DNA of 64,000 bases, taken from NCBI GenBank assembly GCA_963778375.1, contig CAVZTX010000027.1, forward strand, positions 62,001 to 126,000. Reading direction: 5' to 3'. This DNA comes from CAVZTX01 sp963778375 (GTDB lineage Bacteria > Chloroflexota > Ktedonobacteria > Ktedonobacterales > Ktedonobacteraceae). This document shows, piece after piece, positions 8,532 to 17,639 of this stretch (within the stretch, counting starts at the first letter, position 1; every line of letters begins with the position of its first letter). A model generated the notes under the pieces. That model was not told where the DNA came from, searched no databases, and was given only the letters and a program-made list of their open reading frames with translations. The position numbers and the translations under genes are program-made.

Positions 8532-8948
8532 ATGGAACCTTCCCGCTTTGATGAACTGACCAAAACCCTGGCGACAGCTACTTCACGCCGCCAGGCACTC
8601 AAGACCTTCGCCACCACGGCTCTCGGCGGCATTCTTGGTTTAGGTGATCTGGGAACTGTCTTTGCCAAACCCTGCAAACCTAACGGCATTGGTTGTAACG
8701 TGGGCAATCAATGTTGTAGTGGCGGCTGCTGTCATGGTACCTGCACGGACTTGAACACGACGAGCAATTGTGGCTCCTGTAGAACGACATGCGACACCAA
8801 CCAAGTCTGTCAGAGCGGGCGGTGTTGTTTGTCGAATGGAGCGACATTCCCGTTTAACTGTGGCCCAGGATGCTGCATCGGTACCCCCTGCTGCAGCGAG
8901 TATGTATCGAACGACGGCTCTACCTGTACATGCATTCCTCCTTTCTAA
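8532..8948 (+). CDS. Tat-exported cysteine-rich Stig1-like protein, copy 2
   Basis: 138 residues starting MEPSRFDELTK, with the same Tat signal (TSRRQALK, then a hydrophobic region ending TVFA) and the same first modules (CCSGGCCHGTC, NCGSC) as copy 1. The middle Cys modules of copy 1 are missing and the C-terminus (CCIGTPCCSEY, CTCIPPF) differs. The gene is therefore a diverged tandem duplicate that has lost or never had some repeats. Its promoter and terminator regions are also duplicated. Extracytoplasmic; function unknown. Confidence 0.75.
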   Translation: MEPSRFDELTKTLATATSRRQALKTFATTALGGILGLGDLGTVFAKPCKPNGIGCNVGNQCCSGGCCHGTCTDLNTTSNCGSCRTTCDTNQVCQSGRCCLSNGATFPFNCGPGCCIGTPCCSEYVSNDGSTCTCIPPF

Positions 8949-9046
8949 GAAAGGGGAGGGCAAGCCGAAACATGGTTGGTAGAGAGAAAGCGCAACTCTT
9001 GCGGGTGAATAGTCCCTGACCCTGGATGGTATGCACCGTATCAAAA

Positions 9047-9086
9047 ACACCCAGGAGATTTAACTCGTGGGTGGTGTGTTTTCTCT
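9047..9086 (+). terminator. Hairpin terminator downstream of Stig1 copy 2
   Basis: CACCCA pairs with TGGGTG, followed by GTGTGTTTTCTCTT. It lies between convergent genes (Stig1 copy 2 and GH15). Confidence 0.5.
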
Positions 9087-9109
9087 TGCAGCATGCAGAA
9101 ACCGAATGC

Positions 9110-11000
9110 TCAGGCATGCGACTCCTCAAAAGTATCCAAAGCAGAGTGCCCGTAGGCTCGATTCAGCATCTGATCAATATTGTAGCAAGCCGTAATCAGT
9201 GAAAGATGCGTAAAGGCCTGGGGGTAGTTGCCAAGCGCCTCACCAACTGGACCAATCTCTTCGGCATAGAGACCAACATGGTTGCTATAGGTCAGCATCT
9301 TCTCCAGCATCAGGCGGGACTCATTCAGCCGACCTGCACGGGCCAGGCTTTCGGCCAGCCAGAAACTGCAGGCGCTAAAAGTACCTTCGATACTTCCCAG
9401 GCCATCAGAAGCGGCTTTTTTGGGGTTGTAACGATGCACAAGCGAATCGCTGGTCAACTCCTTCTGGATGCGATCAATCGTAGAAAGTATGCGCGGATCG
9501 GTAGGGCCTGCAAAGTTGGTCAGCACCATAAGCAAGGAACTTGCATCGATGGCATCGCTACCATAGTACTGCACAAAGCTCTGTTTCGACTCACTCCATC
9601 CTTCGTGCATGATCTGCTCGTATATCTCCGCACTTTTCTGCATCCAATCCTCCATCGGCGCTGGCAATCCTCGGTGACGTGTCAGTCGCAGTGCACGATC
9701 AAATGCTACCCAGCTCATCAAGCGAGAATGCACGAAGCGCTTAGGCCCTCCGCGTACCTCCCAGATGCCTTCATCAGGTTCTTGCCAGTGATCGCCCAGC
9801 CACTCAAGCAAGCGGCGCAAGTTCTGCCAGAGATCATACGAGATGGTATCGTAGCGATTGTAGATGTAGATTGAATCCATCAGTTCGCCATAAACGTCAA
9901 GCTGGTTCTGTTTATACGCACCATTTCCAACGCGTACGGGTTTGCTGTTACGGTACCCCTCAAGGTGGCCTAGCGTGATTTCCGTCAAATCATGTTCGCC
10001 ATCAATACCATACATGGGTTGGAGCGTTCCATTGGGATCCAATTCGTGGCAACGTTTATCAAGCCAGCCCATAAATGCCTGGGCTTCCTCTGTAAAACCA
10101 AGCGTGAGCAAGCTATAGAGCGAGAATGCCGCATCACGCAGCCATGTGTAGCGGTAATCCCAGTTTCGGCTGCCACCTATTGTCTCTGGCAAACTGGTAG
10201 TCGGAGCCGCGACAATCGCTCCTGTAGGTGCATATGTCAGCAGTTTTAAGACAAGCGCCGAACGCTGTACCATCTCTCGCCAACGCCCATGATACTTACA
10301 TTGGGCGAGCCAGTTTCGCCAATAGTTGACCGTGCTCTGAAACGTCGCTTGATATTCATCATGTGAAAGATGCTGGGGCGCAAGGTCCTTATCTCCTGCG
10401 CTCTCCAATATAAAGTGTACCGCCTGTCCCTGATGCAAGGTGAAGTTAGCACGTACGCCCCCTTGTCCATCATCTTCAACAGGGACAGAAGATGCCAGCC
10501 CCAGACAACTGCTTTTGCTGCGAAAGATAGCTCCTTCCTTCGAGATACGAACATCGTGGTCGTCTCGGGCATAGTTAAAGGCCGGTCGGCACACCATCTC
10601 AAAGGGCAGCGAACCGCGCACAACACTGACCGAACGTACGATATGGTGTTGGTGATGCGGGCTTCCTCCACGCTTCAGCGGCATGAAATCAGTAATCTCG
10701 CCCACTCCATCAACAGTGAGAAAGCGGGTGATAAGGATATTTGTCTCTGGCAAATAAAGTTGTTTACGGCTCATTTCAGGCGTATCCGGGGGTGCAATGC
10801 GAAAGAAGCCGCCCTTGTTCGCATCGAGCAACGCGCCAAAGACGCTAGGCGAGTCGAAACGTGGGATGCAGCACCAGTCGATGGAGCCGTTTTTGCCCAC
10901 TAGAGCGACGGTATGCAAGTCACCTATGACCGCATAATCCTCAATTGGTAAGTAAGTCGTCGATGATTTGGGGGATTTCTCTGCTTTTTGATTGCTCCAT
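9110..11000 (-). CDS. Glycoside hydrolase family 15 (glucoamylase/trehalase-like), N-terminus frameshifted
   Basis: A GH15 enzyme of about 630 residues, cytoplasmic, acting on alpha-glucosides such as maltodextrin or trehalose. Visible landmarks: NGSIDWCCIPRFDSPSVFGALL, the catalytic-domain motif TWLRDAAFSLYSL, the general-acid region DEGIWEVRGG and the second Glu in SIEGTFS. The uninterrupted frame begins only at a TTG at 10918, missing the conserved YLPIEDYAVIGDL, which is readable directly upstream in the same frame but without any start codon. An ATG at 11000 with AAGGAAGAACTT before it reads MEQSKSREIP in a neighbouring frame. Dropping one C from the run of five at 10970-10974 joins the two perfectly. 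I therefore take 11000 as the real start. Confidence 0.85.
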
Positions 11001-11179
11001 AAGTTCTTCCTTCATGCGATAGTAGTATGTAGTTCTCTAATAGATACGTTTTGTAGGGGCACAACGGAGATTGTGTCCCTTGGATAAAAACCATACAGCA
11101 AATTTCAGATACATTACCTATCACACCGTGAACTGGAAGGAAGTATCATGTCAGAAGATAAAGATGAATGAAAGCCAGT

Positions 11180-11617
11180 TCACTGGGGGCTTCTCAGACT
11201 CGAGCGCTTCTGTACCTCTTGTGAAATAGCAAGCAGGGGAACGACGAGCGGGAGCACAAGCAATAGCGATTGGATGGTATATTTACGTGCGTAATAATCT
11301 TTATGCTCAAGCTCTAACGTTACCTCACGCTCGGCACTTTTACCTCTGACTATACTAATGGCATAGAGCAACAGCGGTATGTAGTTGACCGCTACCCATG
11401 AGAGAAAAAAGCCTATAATGGCCATGAATAAGGGGTGGCTAGGATTGCGGAAGAAGACAAAGAGGTTGAAGACACCTATAATAGCGCCGAAAACAACCCC
11501 CAGTGCAAATTCGATGAGAATAAACCTGGCACCATGCAAGACGATATCCAAAGCAGCTAACTTACGTATGTTGATGAACCTTTCTCGTTTGATCCTATCA
11601 TTTTCCTGGTGTAGCAT
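11180..11617 (-). CDS. Predicted membrane protein, unknown function
   Basis: 145 residues from the ATG at 11617, selected for its perfect AGGAGG seven bases upstream. A charged N-terminus (NDRIKRERFINIRK) is followed by two adjacent hydrophobic stretches (about 32-85), a basic/acidic stretch around KSAEREVTLELEHKDY, and a third hydrophobic segment near the C-terminus. I do not recognise a family. It stands alone between the GH15 gene and the FAD monooxygenase on the same strand. Confidence 0.6.
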   Translation of the reverse strand: MLHQENDRIKRERFINIRKLAALDIVLHGARFILIEFALGVVFGAIIGVFNLFVFFRNPSHPLFMAIIGFFLSWVAVNYIPLLLYAISIVRGKSAEREVTLELEHKDYYARKYTIQSLLLVLPLVVPLLAISQEVQKRSSLRSPQ

Positions 11618-11850
11618 GGATTCCTCCTGAAAGTACATCTCTCATGTATTTCTCAACATAGAACTGTCAAGAAAACTGTATCATGAAGAACTGATGTGTG
11701 CTACAAAAATTGGCTGAATGGAGAGAATTGAGGGTTAGAAGGCTCATAAAAAGCGTTGAATGGCATAGAATTGTGACTTAGGCTTCGTACACGGCATCTA
11801 CCTCCGCTCGCTTGCGCCACACACTCTTAGGAGTCAGGCGGAGAAAGTTG

Positions 11851-12937
11851 TCACGTATCCAGCAGCGCAGAGGATTCGTCACCAGAATATTGCGTCCGAT
11901 ATTCCCAGGACTCATTCACAATAGCCGCCGTTCTCGGCATACGAATGCGTTCATACGCTCGTAGCGCATCATCAACGGTTGCATAGTCACTGAGATTGCT
12001 AGCCAGGGCAAGTTCCTTCGCCAGCACAACCGCATCCTCGATAGCCAATCCCGCTCCCTGTCCAAGGGTCGGAGTTGTTGGATGCGCAGCGTCACCCATC
12101 AGCGTCACTCGCCCCGTTCCCCAGCGATCGACGGGTTTGCGGTCATAAACATCGTTACGGAGTATCATGGCTTCGTCAGCTGCTTCAATCAAGGCTTCGA
12201 TTGGTTCATACCAGCCCTTGAATAAATTCAGCAATTCTTGCTTGCGGCCACCAGGAGCATCACTGCCTCCTGGAGGAGTCTTCTTACCTGCAAACCAATA
12301 GACCTTATCTTTAGCAGGATAGATGCCAAAGATCTGTCCCTCGCCCTTCGGCCTGCTGTAGAACGCCGGGGACAATGGCTGGATGTGAGAAGACAGGCAT
12401 TGCACGCCATGCCGTATAGCCTGAATAGCGTGGCGGTGCGTCACCGAGCAACACCTTGCGCACCACAGAATGGATACCATCCGCACCAATCAGCACAGCG
12501 CCTTGCTCTTCTCGCCCATCCTCAAAACGAGCGGTCACACCGTTTTCGTCTTGCTCAAAGCCAATACAGTTAGCGTTGAGATGCACTATGCCAGTTCCCT
12601 CTAGCTCATGGGCCAGGATGTGTAAGTAATCCGCCCGGTGGACGACAAAGCCAGGAGTGCCAAGTTCTCGTCCACGTGGGCTTTGTGGTATTGTGCCCAG
12701 TAACTGCCCGCTCGACGATCTCAATTCGATGCCTTCCATAGGATGCCCTGTTATGGCACGGACCTGATCCAGTAAACCCAATTTCTTGAGGGCCTTCATG
12801 GTTGTAATCTGTATTACCAGTCCCGCATTAATCCCACGCAGCGAACTGGCCCGCTCAAATACGACAGGCTCAATACCAACACGCCTTAATGCAATTGCCG
12901 CAGCAAGGCCCGCAAAATTTCCGCCAATAATGAGCAC
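11851..12937 (-). pseudogene. FAD-dependent aromatic-type monooxygenase, split by one frameshift
   Basis: Together the two frames give a protein of about 360 residues, normal for single-component flavin monooxygenases (PHBH fold). First part (12937 to about 12350): LIIGGNFAGLAAAIALRR (FAD-binding GxGxxG variant), GADGIHSVVRK (DG motif) and YSGYTAWRAM. Second part: GQIFGIYPAKDKVYWFAG, then GDAAHPTTPTLGQGAGLAIEDA, the second FAD motif. Removing one base in the GGGACAG near 12350 joins EGRG to QIFGIYPAK, matching the family. The start is GTG 12937, next to the stop of the MetE-like gene, so both form an operon. Either inactive or a sequencing indel. The second G of the first motif is Asn (GGNFAG). 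Confidence 0.8.
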
Positions 12938-12938
12938 T

Positions 12939-14016
12939 CTATTTCTGACGATCTCCGTTCACCTGGAACCTCCGCTCACCGTCTGTATCTACACCTGCTA
13001 CCTGAGCATGAATTTTCAACAAGTCGGGAATTGTTTCTGGTGGTCGTCGTCCCATACCGCATTCGGTCGCAACGCCGAAATCGGCAATTGCGCGCTGCGC
13101 AGCCTCGATACGGCCAACGGTTCCCTCAACGCCATCCGTGTAATGCACAAGCCCAAGGTAGATCTCCGTCTCTGGATGGAGAGCGAGGTTTCGTAACGCT
13201 GCGAAGTAGGCATTATCGGTGCGGTCGCGTGGCACCGGCATATGAAACCAATGAATAGGCCGCGAGACAGCACTGAGAAACCGCATTAGCAAGCTCCACC
13301 ATGACCGAGGTATCTGTCGGCTGCTTGAAGTGCTGATGTCCGAAATCACCATAGCATAAGTGATAGCCCAACTCAACATCTGCTGGCACGCGAGAGCTAA
13401 TCCGCGTGAGGCGATCCAGAATCTCTGTTCGAGTATCTTCCATCTGCGTCGGTATCACACCTTCTAGAATGCCGACCTCGAAAGGCATATCCCATTGGAT
13501 AGCCAGTTGGTCATGTGGAATCGCGGCTGCGATCTCGTCAACCTCAGCCAGCAGTCGCTCTTCATAGACTGGCTCGATAATCCTGCGATCAGTCCGGTCG
13601 ATGAAGGCGGTGGCGATAGCGAGCGGCGTAGGCAGACTGACCTGGAAACGATATTGAGTGGGAAGAACGCCTTCCTGCTTCAGCCTTGAAAAAAGAGCGT
13701 ACGAGCCGATAGCCGCGTTTGCATAGCCTAAAGGACCGAAGGTTAGCGTGCCTGGATCGCTGGAAGGATCGAGTTTAACATGAGGTCTTGCAGCATACCT
13801 TCCGGGAACGGGGGGTACGGTAACGAGCTGCGGGGTACGTGCCAAGATAGCAAATTGCCAGCCGATCCAATCGGAACGTGTGCCGGTCTCCCCATCTGGA
13901 ATGCGTCGCAGTCGTTCACCTAATATCGAGCTGGCAGTACGAAATACCTCCTCAGTATTCGAAAGCGGCACGCTCCCGACGAGATGAACGCCTTGTGGCT
14001 GCAAATCAGATATCAT
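12939..14016 (-). pseudogene. MetE/UROD-fold methionine-synthase-like protein, split by one frameshift
   Basis: The first frame (14016 to about 13270) starts MISDLQPQGVHLVGSVPLSN and includes RIPDGETGTRSDW and YHLCYGDFG, where His and Cys fit the MetE-type zinc site. The second frame continues SRPIHWFHMPVPRDRTDNAY and ends with TECGMGRRP, supplying the final Cys ligand. Removing one T from GTTT near 13278 gives ELANAVLSAVSRPIHWFHM without interruption. Proteins of this group are short MetE catalytic-domain homologues of about 350 residues, perhaps acting on other thiol or aromatic substrates. It is followed immediately by the FAD monooxygenase gene. Confidence 0.7.
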
Positions 14017-14103
14017 AATAACCTACTTTCTTTCGATGTCCGCTCACTGTTCATTCCACCACATGTGATGATACTTCTCATTGATCTGTTTCATCAAGGT
14101 CAG

Positions 14104-14131
14104 AAAAAAGGCTCCGGAGCAACCCGGAACC
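14104..14131 (-). terminator. Rho-independent terminator of the exported-protein gene
   Basis: On the minus strand GGTTCCGG and CCGGAGCC form an 8-bp stem (one G-U pair) with a 6-base loop, followed directly by TTTTTT. It lies 32 bases after the stop at 14163. Confidence 0.85.
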
Positions 14132-14162
14132 TTTCTTTAAAACTTTTGTAACAATATATACG

Positions 14163-14852
14163 CTATTGGGTGCCACCGATCTGCGCAATGAACAAAGGTC
14201 CTGCGGCGAACGGTGCGGAGACATACCTACCGTAGCTGTTGCACTCCATTTCACCATTGCCAACTACCTTTATTACTGGTTGGCCCGCCGAATTCGTAGA
14301 CTCATCATAAATGGGTCCATGAAGTTTGAGCTTGAAACCGCCCTCGATGCGCAAGCCCGTCACATTATTCGTTTCGAGCATGCCCCATGCCGTGCCGCTA
14401 TCGCCCGTCACAGAATCGAATGCCTGGACGTGCTCCAGCTCACCAATGGCGTCGGTCCCAGTCGTCGCGTAGTTTCCTTCAAGCTCTGCTCTACCGCTGA
14501 TGGTGCCCGCCTCGAAACCTGCAAAGACATGCTCGGCAACATCATGGAATACACCATTAGAGTCAATGTAAGCGCGGCCACACGTGAAGTCGACACCATC
14601 AGGCGTCCCCTTCGCTAAGCCAGGGGTAAAACTGACCGCCAGTACCTCGATATACTCTGAGTTCTGGATGGTCGATGGAGTGTTACATGTTTTCACATGA
14701 TGAAGACAGTACAGCATGTTCACTTCGATGTGAAAACCTGGTGGCGGTGGTGGTTGCTGAGCGTGCGCCACACGAGGAGACATAAAAAAAGTAGAAATAC
14801 TTGCGAGCGCTACGATTGCCAATACTAAAGGTACAATCAAGATGCGTTTCAT
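14163..14852 (-). CDS. Secreted protein of unknown function
   Basis: 229 residues from ATG 14852 (AAGGAGGG upstream). It has a classical Sec signal peptide (MKRILIVPLVLAIVALAS, cleavage likely after VAHA) and then a QQPPPPPGFH spacer. The mature part has four Cys (YCLHHVKTC, TCGR, MECNSYG) and is rich in beta-type sequence with Gly and Thr. I recognise no domain. It is a single-gene unit closed by a strong terminator. Confidence 0.75.
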   Translation of the reverse strand: MKRILIVPLVLAIVALASISTFFMSPRVAHAQQPPPPPGFHIEVNMLYCLHHVKTCNTPSTIQNSEYIEVLAVSFTPGLAKGTPDGVDFTCGRAYIDSNGVFHDVAEHVFAGFEAGTISGRAELEGNYATTGTDAIGELEHVQAFDSVTGDSGTAWGMLETNNVTGLRIEGGFKLKLHGPIYDESTNSAGQPVIKVVGNGEMECNSYGRYVSAPFAAGPLFIAQIGGTQ

Positions 14853-15160
14853 GGTTCCAAAATCCCTCCTTCTTGCAATGGTCCACACCTGTGAGTCTGG
14901 AGACGTTATACAGAGTATTTGCCAGGGTAAAATCATGTTGCCTAAACAATTGTACGGCATTTTTGAGAAAAATGCCAATAACCAGACAGCAACTCAGCAA
15001 ACCAGGTATCGAGCATGCCTACTACGAGGAGGCAGTCACTGCCGCACATACTCAGTTTGGAGAAAATATCTTTGTGTCTACCTCTATTCCTTTTTCACAT
15101 CGCTTATGCTATAGTCAAAGGGACAGAAGTTCTTATCACACACTCTCCAAGGAGGAACTT
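14853..15160. other. Divergent intergenic region
   Basis: 308 bases between the secreted-protein gene and the small ORF before the GH65 gene. TATAGT at about 15109 could serve as a plus-strand -10 box about 50 bases before the small ORF, but no convincing -35 box accompanies it. No gene is seen. Confidence 0.5.
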
Positions 15161-15253
15161 ATGCCCGAACTATGCACCCGTCATTTACCCGCACGTAAGG
15201 CATTCGTCTGCATCATCATCTCTGAAACAAACGAACTGGAGGATCGGCTATGA
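15161..15253 (+). CDS. 30-residue upstream ORF translationally coupled to the GH65 gene
   Basis: ATG 15161 is preceded by an ideal ribosome-binding site, AAGGAGGAACTT. It encodes MPELCTRHLPARKAFVCIII, ten more residues, and then a TGA that overlaps the GH65 start as ATGA. The overlap and strong initiation signal suggest translational coupling. The peptide has no known family; it could be a leader peptide or a small protein. The GH65 gene has its own GGAGG, so coupling is not strictly required. Confidence 0.5.
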   Translation: MPELCTRHLPARKAFVCIIISETNELEDRL

Positions 15254-17628
15254 GCGATCAATCTATCTTCACAGTCGAGGAGTGGAGCGTCCGCGAGAAG
15301 GATCTCCACTTTGACTCCCTGGCACAGACCGAGTCAGTTTTTGCCCTCTCCAACGGACACATTGGACTGCGGGGCAACCTCGATGAGGGAGACCCCCATG
15401 GCCTTCCCGGCACCTATCTAAATTCTTTCTGCGAACTGCGCCCTTTGCCCTATGCCGAGGGGGGATACGCCTATCCTGAGTCCGGGCAGACCATTATCAA
15501 CGTCACCGACGGCAAACTCATCCGTCTCCTCGTCGACGACGAACCTTTTGACGTCCGCTACGGTCATCTCCAAGAACATGAGCGAGAGCTTGACTTGCGC
15601 AATGGGGTACTGCGCCGTAACGCCCGTTGGACCACTCCAGCAGGTCGTACAATCAAAGTCTCTTCCACGCGTTTGGTGTCGTTCACTCAGCGCGCTATCG
15701 TAGCCATCAACTACGAGGTCGAGGCAGTTGATGCACCAGTGCGCATCGTGGTACAGTCGGAACTAGTCGCCAACGAAGCGCTCCCTCCGCAGAGCAAGGA
15801 CCCTCGCGTCGGTTCCGCTCTGGAGTCTCCACTCGTAAGCGAGGAGTACCTATCAGATGGTGCCTCTGGGATCTTAATTCATCACACGAAGGTGAGCGGC
15901 TTACGCATGGGGGCTGCGATGCATCACAAGATCGAGGGGCCTCATATGCTTGTTGAATCTGGAAGCTTTCCCGACGTTGTCCGCGTGTCCATAGCGGGAC
16001 AACTGAAGCCCGGTGAACGATTGCGCATCACTAAATTCATCTCTTATGGCTGGTCGAGTGTGCGTTCACGCCCCGCGGTCCACGATCAGGTTGTGGCTGC
16101 ACTAACGGCTGCGCAGATGACCGGCTGGGATGGCTTGCTCGCAGAGCAACGTGCCTTCCTGGATACCTTCTGGGCAAACGCGGATATTGAGTTGGATGGC
16201 GACCCAGAAATCCAGCAAGCGGTGCGTTTCGCCCTATTTCATGTTCTACAGGCAGGGGCGCGTGCAGAGGGCCGACCCATTGCAGCAAAAGGGCTAACAG
16301 GCCCTGGCTACGATGGTCATGCCTTCTGGGATACGGAGACCTTTGTCCTGCCAGTGCTCATACTGACCCTTCCGCAAGCTGCCGCTGATGCACTGCGCTG
16401 GCGCTACTTGATTCTCGATAATGCGAAGGACCATGCACGCGAGTTGGGGCTACATGGGGCCGCGTTCCCCTGGCGCACCATACGAGGCACCGAGTGTTCA
16501 GGGTACTGGCCAGCGGGTACTGCCGCGTTCCATATCAACGCAGACATCGCCTACGCAGTAGCCCAATACATCGGCACAACCGGTGACACTGCATTCGAGG
16601 AGGAGGTAGGCCTCGAGTTACTCGTCGAGACGGCCAGACTCTGGTGTTCCCTTGGTTACCTCAACACCACCCTCGACCAGTTCCGTATCGACGGCATCAC
16701 CGGACCCGACGAGTATAGCGCCATCGCTGACAACAATGTCTATACTAACTTGATGGCCCAACACAATCTACGCTGGGCAGTGGATGCGGTGCAGCGCCAT
16801 CCTGAAAAGGCAAGCTCTTTAAATGTGAGCGACGACGAGGTCGCAAACTGGCGTCGGGCTGCTGAGAAAATGTATATTCCGTACGATGAGAGCCTCCAGG
16901 TTACCCCACAGGATGAGAATTTTACCGAGCACGCAGCGTGGAACTTCGTCGATACCAGGCCAGATCAGTATCCTCTTTTCTTACACTTCCCCTACTTTGA
17001 TCTCTATCGTAAGCAGGTTCTCAAGCAAGCTGACCTCGTTCTCGCGATGTTATTGCGCAGCGATGCATTCACACAAGAGCAGAAAGAGCGCAACTTTGCG
17101 TACTACGAGCCGCTGACTGTACGCGACTCCTCCCTATCGGCATCCATCCAGGCTGTTCTTGCTGCCGAGGTGGGGCAGCTCTCACTTGCCTACGACTACC
17201 TGGGTGAGGCAGCGCTCGTAGACCTGCATAACCTGCATCACAATGTGCAGGATGGGCTTCACATGGCCTCTCTCGCCGGAGCCTGGACGGCCCTGGTTTC
17301 AGGTTTCGGTGGCATGAGAGCACAAAACAGCTCACTCACCTTCGCTCCACGTCTACCAGACACATTGCAAAGGCTCGCCTTCCATCTCCTATTTCGTGGC
17401 AGCCGCTTACGTGTTGAAGTGAAAGCCAAGGAAGCAACGTACCGTCTGCTTGATGGCCCGTCCCTAAAAGTGCACCATTATGGCGAGGAAGTTCTTGTTT
17501 CTGCGGATGGAGCAGTCAGTCGTCCTATCCCTCCCGTTCACGCGGGACCACGACCAAGCCAGCCCCCGGGGCGCGCACCCTTGTCGCGGGAGACGCAACG
17601 ACCACAATCCGCAGAATCGCAGTCGTGA
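15250..17628 (+). CDS. Glycoside hydrolase family 65 disaccharide phosphorylase (maltose/trehalose/kojibiose type)
   Basis: 792 residues, the usual length for GH65 phosphorylases, which split alpha-linked glucose disaccharides with phosphate to beta-glucose-1-phosphate plus glucose in the cytoplasm. The N-terminal beta-sandwich begins FALSNGHIGLRGN. The (alpha/alpha)6 barrel includes KGLTGPGYDGHAFWDTE (phosphate/substrate region), FPWRTIRGTEC and GITGPDEYS with the catalytic general acid Glu at about 488. Motifs alone do not separate maltose, trehalose and kojibiose specificity. The last 35 residues (PIPPVHAGPRPSQPPGRAPL) are a Pro-rich tail not typical of the family. GGAGG precedes the ATG. 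The stop overlaps a possible GTG start of the SDR gene. Confidence 0.92.
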   Translation: MSDQSIFTVEEWSVREKDLHFDSLAQTESVFALSNGHIGLRGNLDEGDPHGLPGTYLNSFCELRPLPYAEGGYAYPESGQTIINVTDGKLIRLLVDDEPFDVRYGHLQEHERELDLRNGVLRRNARWTTPAGRTIKVSSTRLVSFTQRAIVAINYEVEAVDAPVRIVVQSELVANEALPPQSKDPRVGSALESPLVSEEYLSDGASGILIHHTKVSGLRMGAAMHHKIEGPHMLVESGSFPDVVRVSIAGQLKPGERLRITKFISYGWSSVRSRPAVHDQVVAALTAAQMTGWDGLLAEQRAFLDTFWANADIELDGDPEIQQAVRFALFHVLQAGARAEGRPIAAKGLTGPGYDGHAFWDTETFVLPVLILTLPQAAADALRWRYLILDNAKDHARELGLHGAAFPWRTIRGTECSGYWPAGTAAFHINADIAYAVAQYIGTTGDTAFEEEVGLELLVETARLWCSLGYLNTTLDQFRIDGITGPDEYSAIADNNVYTNLMAQHNLRWAVDAVQRHPEKASSLNVSDDEVANWRRAAEKMYIPYDESLQVTPQDENFTEHAAWNFVDTRPDQYPLFLHFPYFDLYRKQVLKQADLVLAMLLRSDAFTQEQKERNFAYYEPLTVRDSSLSASIQAVLAAEVGQLSLAYDYLGEAALVDLHNLHHNVQDGLHMASLAGAWTALVSGFGGMRAQNSSLTFAPRLPDTLQRLAFHLLFRGSRLRVEVKAKEATYRLLDGPSLKVHHYGEEVLVSADGAVSRPIPPVHAGPRPSQPPGRAPLSRETQRPQSAESQS

Positions 17629-17639
17629 GTGAGCTGAGG

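Noticed and set aside
9206..9874. 222-codon plus-strand reading frame inside the GH15 gene
   Set aside because: Shadow of the strongly conserved GH15 frame; composition and sequence show no protein family.
10924..11124. 66-codon minus-strand frame upstream of the GH15 gene
   Set aside because: No domain or ribosome-binding site; the region is better explained as the leader and start of GH15.
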